DNA of 64,000 nt. Origin: Vineibacter terrae (GTDB taxonomy: Bacteria; Pseudomonadota; Alphaproteobacteria; Reyranellales; Reyranellaceae). How positions within the stretch are numbered: position 1 is the stretch's first letter; every line of letters begins with the position of its first letter. Both the position numbers and the translations under genes were made by a program. This document shows, piece by piece, positions 53,659 through 63,200 of this stretch. The notes under the pieces are model-generated. The model was not told the origin of the DNA, searched no databases, and worked only from the letters and a program-made list of their open reading frames with translations. The stretch covers positions 62,001 to 126,000 of the forward strand of contig NZ_VDUZ01000001.1 in assembly GCF_008039615.1 (NCBI RefSeq), given 5' to 3'.

Positions 53659-54483
53659 ATGACCGAAATCGCCCTGAACCTCGTGTCCATCCTGTTCCTC
53701 GGCTTCTTCCTCGGGATGCGGCATGCGACCGACGCCGACCACGTGGTCGCCATCGCGACCATCGTCAGCCGCGAGCGCGGCGTGGCGGCCTCGGCGCTGA
53801 TCGGCGCCGCCTGGGGCATCGGGCACACGATCACGGTCATGGCTGTCGGCGCTGCGATCATCGTGTTCGGGGTCGTCATCCCGCCCCAGCTCGGCCTGTC
53901 GATGGAGCTCGCCGTCGGCATCATGCTGGTGCTGCTCGGTGTTCTCACCTTGACGGGGATGGGCCGCGCGGCCGGCGCGGCGCGCGTTGCCCCGGGACAG
54001 GCGCCCGACCTCCACGATCACCTGCATGCGCACGGCGACTACGTGCACCGGCACCCGCACGGCCACCTCCCCGGCGCCCACGGGCACGCCGCCGAGCACA
54101 CGCCGCTGGCGCGGCTCGACCGCAGCGGGCTCGGCCGGATCGCGTACTACAAGTGGCTGCGGCCTTTCGCAGTCGGCCTCGTGCACGGCCTTGCCGGATC
54201 GGCCGCCGTCGCCTTGATGGTCCTGTCAATCATCCGTGAGCCGGTCGCCGCGCTCGGCTACCTGCTGCTGTTCGGGATCGGCACCGTCGCCGGCATGATG
54301 CTGATCACGCTGATCCTGGCGGTGCCGTTCACGGTTACGGCGATCAATCTGCCGAAGTTCAACTGGCGCCTGCGCGTCGCGTCGGGCCTGGTCAGCTTCG
54401 TCTTCGGCGTGTTCCTGATCTACAGCATCGGCTTTGCCGAAGGCGGCCTGTTCACCGACACCCCGAGCTGGGATCCCCATTGA
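53659..54483 (+). CDS. NiCoT-type nickel/cobalt transporter
   Basis: A 274-residue membrane protein. The NiCoT signature H(x)4DH appears in GMRHATDADHVVAIATI in helix 2. A His-rich cytosolic loop (HDHLHAHGDYVHRHPHGHL, then AHGHAAEH) binds metal. Further helices include AVGLVHGLAGSAAVALMVLS and MMLITLILAVPFTVTAI. It probably moves Ni2+ or Co2+ across the inner membrane; uptake is usual for NiCoT. It opens a block with an exported metallo-hydrolase and propellers. Confidence 0.9.
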   Translation: MTEIALNLVSILFLGFFLGMRHATDADHVVAIATIVSRERGVAASALIGAAWGIGHTITVMAVGAAIIVFGVVIPPQLGLSMELAVGIMLVLLGVLTLTGMGRAAGAARVAPGQAPDLHDHLHAHGDYVHRHPHGHLPGAHGHAAEHTPLARLDRSGLGRIAYYKWLRPFAVGLVHGLAGSAAVALMVLSIIREPVAALGYLLLFGIGTVAGMMLITLILAVPFTVTAINLPKFNWRLRVASGLVSFVFGVFLIYSIGFAEGGLFTDTPSWDPH

Positions 54484-55108
54484 CCGCCACAGAAATCGAG
54501 GGATAGAGTGCCGCAACAATAAGCATGGAGGGTGCGCTATTCACACGATCGGCACCCCCGGCGGGCGGGCGCTTTTGCTGGCCGGCGTTGTTGTGATGCT
54601 CGCGGCAACCACAGGCGCTGCGTGGCTGTACGAGGTGCGGCCGCGATCGATGGTGCAACCGGCGGCGCAAGCTGCCGGCCCGCGCGCCGAGCATCCCCCG
54701 CTGCCGGCATTGACGGCGGACGAGGAACGCTTCGCGACTGCCTTGTGGCCCGTCCATCGCGAGGCATCCCGGTTGGCGGTGTCGATGAGCTTTGCCGGCA
54801 TCGTCTACCAGACCGAGGACCGCGACGCGCGCGCGCTGGCACGCAAGGTCGAGCCGCTGGCGACGTTCTTCCATGATGCCGAGATCCGTGTCCGTGCCAT
54901 GAGCACGCCACCCTCGATGTTCCGGATGCGCGAGCAGTACGTCGAGGCAATGGCGCTCTACGCCACCGCTGCCGCCGAGATGCTGAAGTTCGCCGAGGAC
55001 AGCGACGTGCGGCGGCTCGGCGAGGCGCACCGGATGAACGTGAAGGCCTCGGAAGACATGCTGCGTGTCGGCGAGGTGCTGTGGCCAGGACAATACAAGC
55101 CGCATTGA
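54434..55108 (+). CDS. Exported or membrane-anchored helical hypothetical protein
   Basis: Up to 224 residues. A hydrophobic anchor (RALLLAGVVVMLAATTGAAW) precedes a helical domain (EERFATALWPVHREASRLAV, RARALARKVEPLATFFHDA-like helices, YVEAMALYATAAAEMLKFAE). The start is uncertain. ATG 54434 overlaps the NiCoT gene by 50 bases, whereas the best ribosome site (GGAGGG, 54527-54532) precedes an ATT codon at 54539 in the same frame. No family recognised. Likely periplasmic and cotranscribed with the transporter. Confidence 0.55.
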   Translation: MPKAACSPTPRAGIPIDRHRNRGIECRNNKHGGCAIHTIGTPGGRALLLAGVVVMLAATTGAAWLYEVRPRSMVQPAAQAAGPRAEHPPLPALTADEERFATALWPVHREASRLAVSMSFAGIVYQTEDRDARALARKVEPLATFFHDAEIRVRAMSTPPSMFRMREQYVEAMALYATAAAEMLKFAEDSDVRRLGEAHRMNVKASEDMLRVGEVLWPGQYKPH

Positions 55109-55174
55109 GAGCAATCGTATCCAAGGAGACGGGACAGGCGCAGGAAGCTCAATCCAGCTGGAGGGAGGAAGGCC

Positions 55175-56173
55175 ATGGGAAAGCGTGCGTTGCGAATACG
55201 TCCGTTCGCGTGGACTACCGTGATAGCGGCGCTGGCATGCCTGTTCGGCGCAGCGGCGCAGGCCCAGCAGCCGATCTGCTCGGCATGGTTGATCGAGAGC
55301 AGCCGCTTCATGAACGTGCCGTTCGGCGCGTTCATGCCGGATCGCGCATTCGTGCCCGGCAGCACCAACCCGCAGAACAATATCGCGAGCGTCGATCTGC
55401 CGGTGAACATCGGCGTGATCAAGTGCGGCAATGAGCTGATCCTCTACGATACCGGCTGGAAGCAGCAGGAATATCTGAAGATGACCGGGTCGGAGCACTG
55501 GGCGCCGCTGCCGGACCAGCTGAAGGTTCTGGGCTTCAATGCCGCCGATGTCACCAAGGTGGTGATCGGCCACGCCCACTGGGACCATGCCGGCCAATTG
55601 TCCGACCTGCCCAATGCCGTGCTCTATGTCCAGCGCGAGGAGCTCAAGGCGATCGAGTGGGCGCTGAACTATCCGGAGCCGCATATCCGGGCGATCAACT
55701 CCGATCCCGGCGGCTGCAACCGCACGCCCGCTTGCGGCTACATGCCGCTCACGATGGCCGAGGTCTACGGCAAGGTGCTGAAAGGCAAGGCGGTGATCGT
55801 CGACGGCGAGATGGAGATCCTGCCCGGCGTGCGGATCCATCCGGCGTTCCGCGCCCACACGGCCGGCTCGCAGCTGCTCGAGGTGCCGACCAGCGTCGGA
55901 AAGCTGGTGTTCGGGTCAGACGCGTTCTCCTCGTACGAGGGCATCCGCGATTGGATGACGGCGAACGTGCAGCAGACCGATACGGTCCAGCAGTTCCTCG
56001 CCTACGAGAAGTGCTACAAGATCACCGGCGGCTTCAACAACTGCGTCGCCGCCCACGAGCCGCTGAGCTACACCGACAAGTATCCGCTGACGCGGAACGC
56101 CTGGGTGGCGCTGAACGGCGGACGCATGGCGGAGATCGCGCTGGCGCCCGGTGAGAAATCGCGCAAGCCATGA
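55175..56173 (+). CDS. Exported metallo-beta-lactamase-fold hydrolase
   Basis: A 332-residue MBL-fold protein with a signal peptide (VIAALACLFGAAAQAQ). The metal motif HxHxDH is VIGHAHWDHAGQL; further ligands are expected in FRAHTAGSQ and FGSDAF and the terminal CVAAHEPLSY. The overall layout is that of lactonase-type (AHL or AttM/AiiB-like) MBL enzymes, but the periplasmic location and Cys-rich loop (DPGGCNRTPACGY) are unusual. GGAGGGAGG precedes the ATG. It overlaps the next gene by four bases. Confidence 0.9.
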   Translation: MGKRALRIRPFAWTTVIAALACLFGAAAQAQQPICSAWLIESSRFMNVPFGAFMPDRAFVPGSTNPQNNIASVDLPVNIGVIKCGNELILYDTGWKQQEYLKMTGSEHWAPLPDQLKVLGFNAADVTKVVIGHAHWDHAGQLSDLPNAVLYVQREELKAIEWALNYPEPHIRAINSDPGGCNRTPACGYMPLTMAEVYGKVLKGKAVIVDGEMEILPGVRIHPAFRAHTAGSQLLEVPTSVGKLVFGSDAFSSYEGIRDWMTANVQQTDTVQQFLAYEKCYKITGGFNNCVAAHEPLSYTDKYPLTRNAWVALNGGRMAEIALAPGEKSRKP

Positions 56174-57396
56174 CCGGCGCTGTCGGGGTGGGACCCGCCT
56201 GCCCACCCCGACCGCTTCATTCGGGGATCGCAGGAAAGCTGATCGGCGTGCGTCGGCTGATGCTCTGGCTTGCCAGCATGGTGTTCCTCATGGCCGGCAG
56301 CGTGTCGGCGCATGACGCCAGCAGCTATGGCGGCGTCTTCCGCTCGCGCGATCTCGGCGCCGCCTGGTTGAATGCGGATGTCGGCATGTTCCTCAATGCG
56401 GCGCTGGTCATCACGGTCGATCCGCGCGATTCGTCCCGCCTGCTGGTCGGCACCGATCTCGGAATCCTGAGCTCGCGAAACGCGGGACGAAGCTGGGTGC
56501 CGGAAGGGCGTGACGTCATCATCGGCGCGGTGTTCGCGCTCGCCTTCTCATCCGACGGCAAGCTGGCCATGTGCGCGGCCGCCAGCGGCGTCTTTCGCCG
56601 CGACCAGGATGGCTGGCGGCGCGCCGAGGTTCCGGAATCTGCGATCCCGGCGCGGGCGCTGGTCGCCGGGCCGGCGGACGGCCGCTTCTATCTGCTCGGC
56701 CGGAGCCGGCTGTTCGTGAGCGAGGACGGCGGTCGCACCTTCGCGGCCGTGCCCGGGCTGCCGCCGGCGAGCGAGATGACGGCGGTGGTGGCGATCGCGG
56801 GAACGGCCGACATGCTGGCGGCCGTGATCGATGGCCGGGCGATGGTCAGCCACGATGGCGGCCGCACCTGGCGTGACGCCGGCTTCGGCGGCACGGCGGC
56901 GCCGCTCGACACGGTCGGCAGCGACGCGGCGCGGCCGCAACGCCTCTGGGCCGCGGCCGGCGGCCGGATCATGGTCAGCGACGATCTCGGCGCCGGCTGG
57001 CGCGCCGTGGGACGGCCGCTGCCTGAAGCGGGCGCCAGGGTGCGCGGCATTGTGGCGAGCGCAGATGCGAGGACCCTGGTGGTCTCCTCGGATCGCGGGA
57101 TCCATCGCAGCGAGGACGGCGGTGAAACCTGGACGCCGAAGGAAGACAATCTTCCGATCCATATCGAGGCCGGGCCGCTGGCCCGCGATCCGAACGACAC
57201 AGCCGTCATCTACGCGGTCTTCTCGCTGGTGCCCTATGCCGAAGCCTGGCGCATGGCCGTCGAAGGCGAGAACCTGCTGGCGCGCATCGAGCCGATCAGC
57301 CTCGTCGGCGGGCTCTCGTTCCTCGTGCTGGTGCTGATCGGCGGCGGCCTTGCGGCGCAGCATCTGGCGCGCCGGCGCGCCGCCGCCGGCAGCTAG
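56170..57396 (+). CDS. Asp-box (BNR) beta-propeller protein with C-terminal membrane anchor
   Basis: About 408 residues. Four Asp-box motifs mark sialidase/VPS10-like propeller blades: SSRNAGRSW, SEDGGRTF, SHDGGRTW and SEDGGETW. A signal-like segment (LMLWLASMVFLMAGSVSA) begins near residue 30 and a hydrophobic anchor (LVGGLSFLVLVLIGGGLAA) lies near the end. The ATG at 56170 overlaps the MBL stop (ATGA); a GTG at 56248 would start right at the signal peptide. Probably a periplasmic sensing or binding protein; no sialidase catalytic residues were identified. Confidence 0.8.
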   Translation: MTGAVGVGPACPPRPLHSGIAGKLIGVRRLMLWLASMVFLMAGSVSAHDASSYGGVFRSRDLGAAWLNADVGMFLNAALVITVDPRDSSRLLVGTDLGILSSRNAGRSWVPEGRDVIIGAVFALAFSSDGKLAMCAAASGVFRRDQDGWRRAEVPESAIPARALVAGPADGRFYLLGRSRLFVSEDGGRTFAAVPGLPPASEMTAVVAIAGTADMLAAVIDGRAMVSHDGGRTWRDAGFGGTAAPLDTVGSDAARPQRLWAAAGGRIMVSDDLGAGWRAVGRPLPEAGARVRGIVASADARTLVVSSDRGIHRSEDGGETWTPKEDNLPIHIEAGPLARDPNDTAVIYAVFSLVPYAEAWRMAVEGENLLARIEPISLVGGLSFLVLVLIGGGLAAQHLARRRAAAGS

Positions 57397-58472
57397 TGCG
57401 CGACGAGAACGCTGGGCTCGAGAGCGGCACCTCAATCATGGAGCTGCCAGTGTCCTTGTCGCTTCCGAAGCTCGTGCGGACCGTGCCGCGAATGCTTGCA
57501 AGCCTCGGAACCCGGAAGCTGGCCGTGGTGATCGGCATCATCGTCCTGGCGGGCGGCGCGCTGCTGCCGGTGGACACCACCCCCGAGGCGAGGTTCGTCG
57601 AGCACCGCATGAGCGAGCCGCAGGATTCGCCGATCGCGATTGCCGCCGGCGCCGACGGCAGCATCTGGTTCACCATCGACCGCGCCGATGCGATCGGCCG
57701 TCTGCGCAACGGCCGCATCGAGCGGCTGCCCACGCCGAGCCGCAACATCGAGCCGCTGGGGCTCGCGGTCGCGGCCGACGGCAGCGCCTGGTACACCGAC
57801 CTCGCCGGACGCGGGATCACGCGCATCGGCAGCGCCGGCGAGATCGCACGGTTCGTGCTCGACACGCCGATCACCCGCCTCGGACGGCTGGCGATCGCGC
57901 CCGACGGCGCCGCGTGGTTCGCCGACCAGACCGGCTACGGCATGACCAGGCTCAAGGACGGCGTCTTCACCCGCTTCCAGATCGAGTCCGCGCGCGGCGG
58001 ACCCTACGGCGTCGCCGTGGCGGCCGACGGCGCCGTATGGGCGACGCTGCAGAGCGGCAACCAGCTGCTCCAGCTCGCCGCCGACGGGACCAGCAGGACC
58101 ATCAACCTGCCGCGTGACGGCGCCGTGCCGACCGACGTCGCGGTCGGCGCCGACGGCTCGGTGTGGTTCCTGCAGTTCCGCGCCAATCGCATCGGGCGCT
58201 TCAAGGACGGGCAGTTCTCGGATGTCGAGGCCAGCCGGGAGAATGCCGGCCTCAGCGGCATTGCCGTGGCGCCCAACGGCGACGTCTGGTTCGGCATGCT
58301 GCGCCGCGCGAGCCTCGGGCGGCTGCGCGACGGGCACATCGCGGTCTTCGCGCTTCCCCGCGACAATGCCCGGCCGTTCAGCGTCGCCGTCGATCGTGAC
58401 GGCAATGTCTGGTACGCCGACATCACCGGCTTTGTCGGCATGCTGCCGGCCCGGTCCGCAGGCGCGCGGTAG
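57396..58472 (+). CDS. Virginiamycin-B-lyase-like beta-propeller, membrane-anchored
   Basis: A 358-residue protein. A membrane helix (KLAVVIGIIVLAGGALLPVD) is followed by seven propeller blades of the Vgb/NHL type: ADGSIWFT, ADGSAWYTD, PDGAAWFAD, ADGAVWAT, ADGSVWFLQ, PNGDVWFG and RDGNVWYAD. Vgb opens streptogramin B antibiotics, but most homologues have no known enzymatic role. GTG at 57396 overlaps the upstream stop by one base, so the MBL, Asp-box and Vgb-like genes form one translationally coupled operon. Confidence 0.8.
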   Translation: MRDENAGLESGTSIMELPVSLSLPKLVRTVPRMLASLGTRKLAVVIGIIVLAGGALLPVDTTPEARFVEHRMSEPQDSPIAIAAGADGSIWFTIDRADAIGRLRNGRIERLPTPSRNIEPLGLAVAADGSAWYTDLAGRGITRIGSAGEIARFVLDTPITRLGRLAIAPDGAAWFADQTGYGMTRLKDGVFTRFQIESARGGPYGVAVAADGAVWATLQSGNQLLQLAADGTSRTINLPRDGAVPTDVAVGADGSVWFLQFRANRIGRFKDGQFSDVEASRENAGLSGIAVAPNGDVWFGMLRRASLGRLRDGHIAVFALPRDNARPFSVAVDRDGNVWYADITGFVGMLPARSAGAR

Positions 58473-58502
58473 TATCCGGCATCGCTGACCGCTGACACAC
58501 CC

Positions 58503-58604
58503 GTCATCCCGAGCGCCCCTTCGACAGGCTCAGGAGTGGGATCTCCTGGAAGGGACGCACGGTGCGCCATTCGCAGAAATATCCCTCGTTACGCTCCGTG
58601 TGAC
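58503..58604. repeat. Composite palindrome, GTCATCCCGAGCG family with inserted motif
   Basis: Begins GTCATCCCGAGCG like the perfect palindrome, but carries a CTTCGACAGGCTCAGG insert on the left arm and degenerates on the right (ATCCCTCGTTACGCTCCGTG). It abuts the next repeat element without spacing. Confidence 0.75.
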
Positions 58605-58753
58605 TTAATCCTTCCCCCGGAGGGGGAAGGTGCCCCGCAGGGGCGGAAGGGGGATGCTCGAGCGGATTCGTTGTTCATCGACGACATCGAGTCCGTCGCA
58701 ACATCCCCCTTCCGGCGCTTCGCGCCACCTTCCCCCTCCGGGGGAAGATTAAA
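58605..58753. repeat. Intergenic palindromic element, CTCCCC family
   Basis: Ends are TTAATCCTTCCCCCGGAGGG and the complementary CCTCCGGGGGAAGATTAA. The inner portion contains GGTGCCCCGCAGGGGC-type hairpins and an AT-richer core. It lies between the convergent propeller and NicO genes. Confidence 0.8.
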
Positions 58754-58789
58754 ATCACAAACTCTCGGGATGGCAGTCACGACCCACCC

Positions 58790-59611
58790 TCAGCCGGCCG
58801 GCAACGCCGCCACCGCGGACACCGCGCGGATGGTCAGCACCACACCCATGCCGACGATCAGCAGGCTGGTGGCGATCTGCAGGCGGATCATCCAGATGCT
58901 GGCGAGCCAGTCCAGCACCCGTTCGCCGACCTTGGCGGCGACGATGCCGACCACCACCAGCGTCGCCGCGAAGCCGAGGCTGAACACCACGACGGTCGCC
59001 AGGCCGAGCAGGACCTTTCCGCTCGACAGCGCGCCGAGCAGCAGCGCGAGCGCGGCCGGGTCGGGAAGCAGGCCGCCCGCGATGCCCAGCGCCAGCAGCA
59101 CCAGCAGCTTCGGGCGGTTCTCGCCCACGGCGTCCAGCCGGTGGGCATGGACCTTGCCGAATCCGTGGCTGTGCCAGACCACGGGCCCGCCGTGGCCATG
59201 GCCATGCGGGTGGTGGTGAGCCGCATCGCCACCGTGCGCGTGGACATGGCCCGGATCGGCGCCCTCGCCCGCCGCGCCGGCTTCGCCCATGGCAAGCGCC
59301 ACGAGATCGCGCTGCGACCACAGCATCCACAGGCCGAGCACGATCACCAGGATGCCGACCGCGACCGCCAGGAAGGCTTCGATGCGCTGTGGCCGCAGCC
59401 AGGTCGAGCCGAGCGAGGCAAGCACGCCGACCAGCACGATGCCGCTGGTGTGGGACAGCGTGACGAAAATGCCGAGGATCACGGCGTCGATCGGCTTGCC
59501 GCGCGCGCCCACGATGTAGGCGGCCGCGATTGTCTTGCCGTGCCCCGGCGTCGCCGCGTGCGCGGCGCCCGCCCAGAAGCTCGACGCGACGAAGAACAGG
59601 AGCTCCTGCAT
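58790..59611 (-). CDS. NicO/RcnA-type nickel/cobalt efflux protein
   Basis: A 273-residue membrane protein of the NicO family. The signature AGAAHAATPGHGKTIAAAY is at residues 14-32. A long His-rich loop (GHVHAHGGDAAHHHPHGHGH, then WHSHGFGKVHAH) precedes helices such as LLVLLALGIAGGLLPDPAAL. NicO members related to RcnA export Ni2+/Co2+. It faces the NiCoT-led operon from the other side, so uptake-type and efflux-type proteins bracket the block. Confidence 0.9.
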   Translation of the reverse strand: MQELLFFVASSFWAGAAHAATPGHGKTIAAAYIVGARGKPIDAVILGIFVTLSHTSGIVLVGVLASLGSTWLRPQRIEAFLAVAVGILVIVLGLWMLWSQRDLVALAMGEAGAAGEGADPGHVHAHGGDAAHHHPHGHGHGGPVVWHSHGFGKVHAHRLDAVGENRPKLLVLLALGIAGGLLPDPAALALLLGALSSGKVLLGLATVVVFSLGFAATLVVVGIVAAKVGERVLDWLASIWMIRLQIATSLLIVGMGVVLTIRAVSAVAALPAG

Positions 59612-60120
59612 TCAGGCAACCCTCGGTTGGCCGGCCAAGGCCGCCGCCAAGCGTGGATTAGTAGCATGCCGGCTGAGAACTGCTCCCCGGAATGTTTTTG
59701 TTGACGTGCTGCGCCTCGGACGGCTCAATCGACACGTTCTGATTTTCTGTCCTTCATTTTCAATCCTGTGAAAGTTGGGGTGGCCTGCAGGTGGAGCGCG
59801 TGCCGATCGCGCAAGACTAAGCGCGATGCAGATGCAGCCGCTGCAAGGATTGCCCACCGCGGTTCAGCTCGGCACGAAAGACGAAATCGATAGCCGTCCT
59901 CGCGAGCAGGCTCGATGCTGCGGCCTTGATCGGGCTGCCTTGCCGATCGCGAGGACACTGAGCTCTCCGGATGCCGACGGGAGGCACGCGCCGGGGAAAG
60001 GGTGCGTTGGGGGCGTATAGTCAGCGGAGCGCAAGCATGGCACGGCGTTGGAAATCGACAACTGCGAGCCCGGCGCAGGACCGCCCCGCCATCGGCAGGG
60101 CGATCGCATATGAGCCTCCT
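59612..60120. other. Intergenic region upstream of NicO and adhesin genes
   Basis: About 500 bases with no supported gene. The segment 59690-59765 is AT-rich and probably carries the NicO promoter. Nothing else identifiable was seen apart from the palindrome that follows. Confidence 0.5.
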
Positions 60121-60206
60121 GTCATCCCGAGCGCAGCGAGGGATCTCCTGCGGCAAGGCGCACGGTGCGCTGTTCGCGGGAGATCCCTCGCTGCGCTCGG
60201 GATGAC
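60121..60206. repeat. Copy of the GTCATCCCGAGCG palindrome overlapping the adhesin start
   Basis: Outer arms (GTCATCCCGAGCGCAGCGAG and its complement) are perfect, while the inner part is diverged around CGCACGGTGCGC. The final GGGATGAC contains the ATG (60202) that starts the adhesin frame. Confidence 0.9.
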
Positions 60207-63200
60207 AGAAAGGGCGGCAGCGCCGCGTCATGCCCGGTGCGATCGCCCTGCCGCGAGCGCCGCGACGCAATACCCCCATCCCCCTCGCCGTCAACTGCTC
60301 GCGGCGACGGCATTGGCAGCGCTGGTCGGCTGGGGCGTGCTTGCCTTCGCGACGCCGGCGGATGCGCAACTGCCGGCCGGCGGCACGGTGGTGGGCGGCA
60401 GCGCCACGATCACCACCGGCGCCAGCCAGGTCACGGTCAACCAGAGCAGCAACCGCGGCGTGATCGACTGGCGCAGCTTCTCGATCGGTCCCGGCGCGCG
60501 CGTCGACTTCCGCCAGCCGGGCGCCGGCGCCGTGACGCTGAACCGGGTGACGGGGCCCGACCCGTCGGTGATCGCCGGCCAGCTGACGGCCAACGGACAG
60601 ATCGTGCTGGTGAACGGCGCCGGGGTGCTGTTCGCCAACGGCGCGCAGGTGAATGTCGGCGCGCTGGTGGCCTCGACGGCGACCATCAGCAACCCGCAAG
60701 CGTTCATGGCGGACGGCAGGATCGCCTTCGACGTGCCGTCGCCCATTGCCGGCGCCGGCGTCGTCAATGCGGGCACGATCACGGTGCGCGACGGCGGCCT
60801 GGTCGGGCTGGTCGGCAGCATGGCGGCCAACCACGGCGTGATCAACGCGCGCCTCGGGCGTGTCACCATCGGCGGCGCCGAGACGTTCACCGTCGACCTG
60901 GCGGGCGACGGGCTGATCAACTTCCAGATCGGCCAGCCGGTATCGCGCCAGCCCGTCGACCGGCAGGGCAGGAAGATGCCGCTGGCGTCGAACACCGGCA
61001 CCATCAACGCCGACGGCGGCGTGGTGACGATGACGGCACGCGCCGCCGGCGGCGTGGTCGACAGTGTCGTGAACGTCGGCGGCGCGATCCGCGCCCGGGC
61101 GGTGAGCCAGGAAGGCGGCGTGCTGGTGCTGGACGGCGGCGACGGCGGCACGGTCGACGTCACCGGCAAGCTCGATGTATCCGGCAAGGATGCGGGCCAG
61201 CGCGGTGGCCAGGTCATCGCAACGGCGAAAGGCGGCAAGGTCAACGTCGGATCGAGCGCCGTGATCGACGCCTCGGGCGCGTCCGGCGGCGGCAAGGTGA
61301 ATATCGGCGGCAGCTACCAGGGCCAGGGGCCGGTCGCGAACGCGCGTGATGCGACGGTGGCGGCAGGCGCGACAATCAACGCCGACGCGACGCGCCAGGG
61401 CGACGGCGGCGCGGTGATCGTGTGGTCGGACAACACCACGGTGCTCGGCGGGACGATCAGCGCGCGCGGCGGACCGCGGGGCGGCAATGGCGGGTTCGTC
61501 GAGACGTCGGGCAAGAACACGCTGGCGGTGCTCAATGAAGCCTCGGTGAATGCCGGCGCCGTGGCCGGCCGCGCCGGGAGCTGGCTTCTCGACCCGACGA
61601 ACATGACGATCGGCACCACGGAAGCGGCATCGATCGTCAGCTCGCTTGCGGGCGGCACCAGTGTCACCGTGACGACGTCGGCCACGGGTGGGGAACCCGG
61701 AAACATCACGGTCGCCGCGCCGATCGTGGCGTCGACCGGCACGACCGGCGTCACGCTGACGCTGCAAGCCCACGGCAGCATCAACGTGAACGAGGCGATC
61801 CAGCTCACGGGCCCCTCCGTCAGCGTCGTGCTCGACGCGGCAACGCTCTCCTCGGCCACTCCGGTCAGGTCGATCTTCCTGAATGCGCTTGTCGAGGCGG
61901 ACTTCCTGCGCCTCATGGCGGCGGGAGACATCATCCAGACCGGCGGCAGTGTCCGGACGTCCGCGGCGGAACCGCTGCGCGCCGACGCCGGCGGCACGGT
62001 GCAGCTCACCAGCCCGACCAACGATGTGGGCTTCATCTTCGGCTCGGCCGGCACGAATTTCCGCTACGTCGACGCCAACCAGGTGGTCCTCGGCGGCGAC
62101 AGCGACGGCGTCGCACAGGATCTCTTCATCGGTGCCGGCGCGTATCTCGACATCGCGGCCGACATCATCGACCTGTTCCCGGGGTCCGTGATCGGCGCGG
62201 TCTTCGGCACAGGCGGGCCGCCGGCCAACCCGACCGGCGTGACCGTGCTGCGGCCGACGACACCGGGCACGGCGATGGTGATCGGCGGTCCCGGCGCAGC
62301 CGGCCTTTCGCAAGCCGCCCTGGCCGACGGCATCGTCACCGGCACGTTGCGCATCGGCTCGGTCGGGCGCGCCGCGGGCACCGTGCTGGGCGGCGCCGCG
62401 ACCGGTGCGGAAAGCGCCGCCGGAACCATCACCGTCCAGGGCCTGGACCTCAGGATTTCGGCGGTTCAGACCCTGGTGCTCGAATCGGGCGCCGCCGGCA
62501 CGGCGATCACCCAGTCGGCGACGGAACCGCTGCTGGTGAACGCCCTGGCCACCGCCACGCGGGCCGATGCCGCAATCGTGCTGCGCGGCGGCGCGCTGAA
62601 CAACGAGATCGGCACGGTCGCCCATGTCCTGCGTGTCGGCGACGCCGACGTGAGCGCCGCCACGGGCCTCTACTCCCTGGACGTCCGGTTCGGCCTGACA
62701 GTCGGCTCGCTCGGCTCGGCGACGTCGCCGCTGGTGGGATTGCGCAGCAGCGGCACCACGGCGGGCCTGCCGGTGAACGCCGCCATCGTGGCCGGCGCGG
62801 TCGACATCAACACAGGTCCCGGCGGCCTGCTGATCAACAATGCCATCGCCGCCAGGGGCGGCAACGTGACCCTGACGGCGTTTCCGGGGACCATCGGCAG
62901 CAGCGCGGACGGTGCCATCGATGTCGGCGCCGGCACGCTGACCATGACGGCCGGCACCGGCATCGCTCTCACGGCGCCGGTCACCGCCGGCGCCGTCAAC
63001 TTCACCACCACCGGCGGCGTTGTCATCAGCAATCCAGGCAACGTCATCGGCGCATTGGCCACCGTTGCGAGCTCAGCAACGGGGTCGCCGGTCGCGCACC
63101 TGTTTGTCGACAGCGCCGTGCCCATGACCGTCGAGTCCGGCGGCCTCACCGTGTCGGGCTTCACGACTCTCGTCTCCGCCGGACAGCTCACCGTGAACGG

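Noticed and set aside
57396-58472. Calling the Vgb-like propeller an antibiotic lyase
   Set aside because: Only the propeller repeats are visible; catalytic residues of virginiamycin B lyase could not be confirmed, and the protein is membrane-anchored.
45717-60206. Repeated palindromes considered as a CRISPR array or insertion sequence
   Set aside because: Copies are dispersed kilobases apart, without spacers of regular size, and encode no transposase.
59725-62625. Minus-strand open frame (~966 codons) opposite the adhesin
   Set aside because: Low-complexity Arg/Ala/Asp/His sequence; the plus strand encodes an obvious TPS domain and beta-helix repeats.
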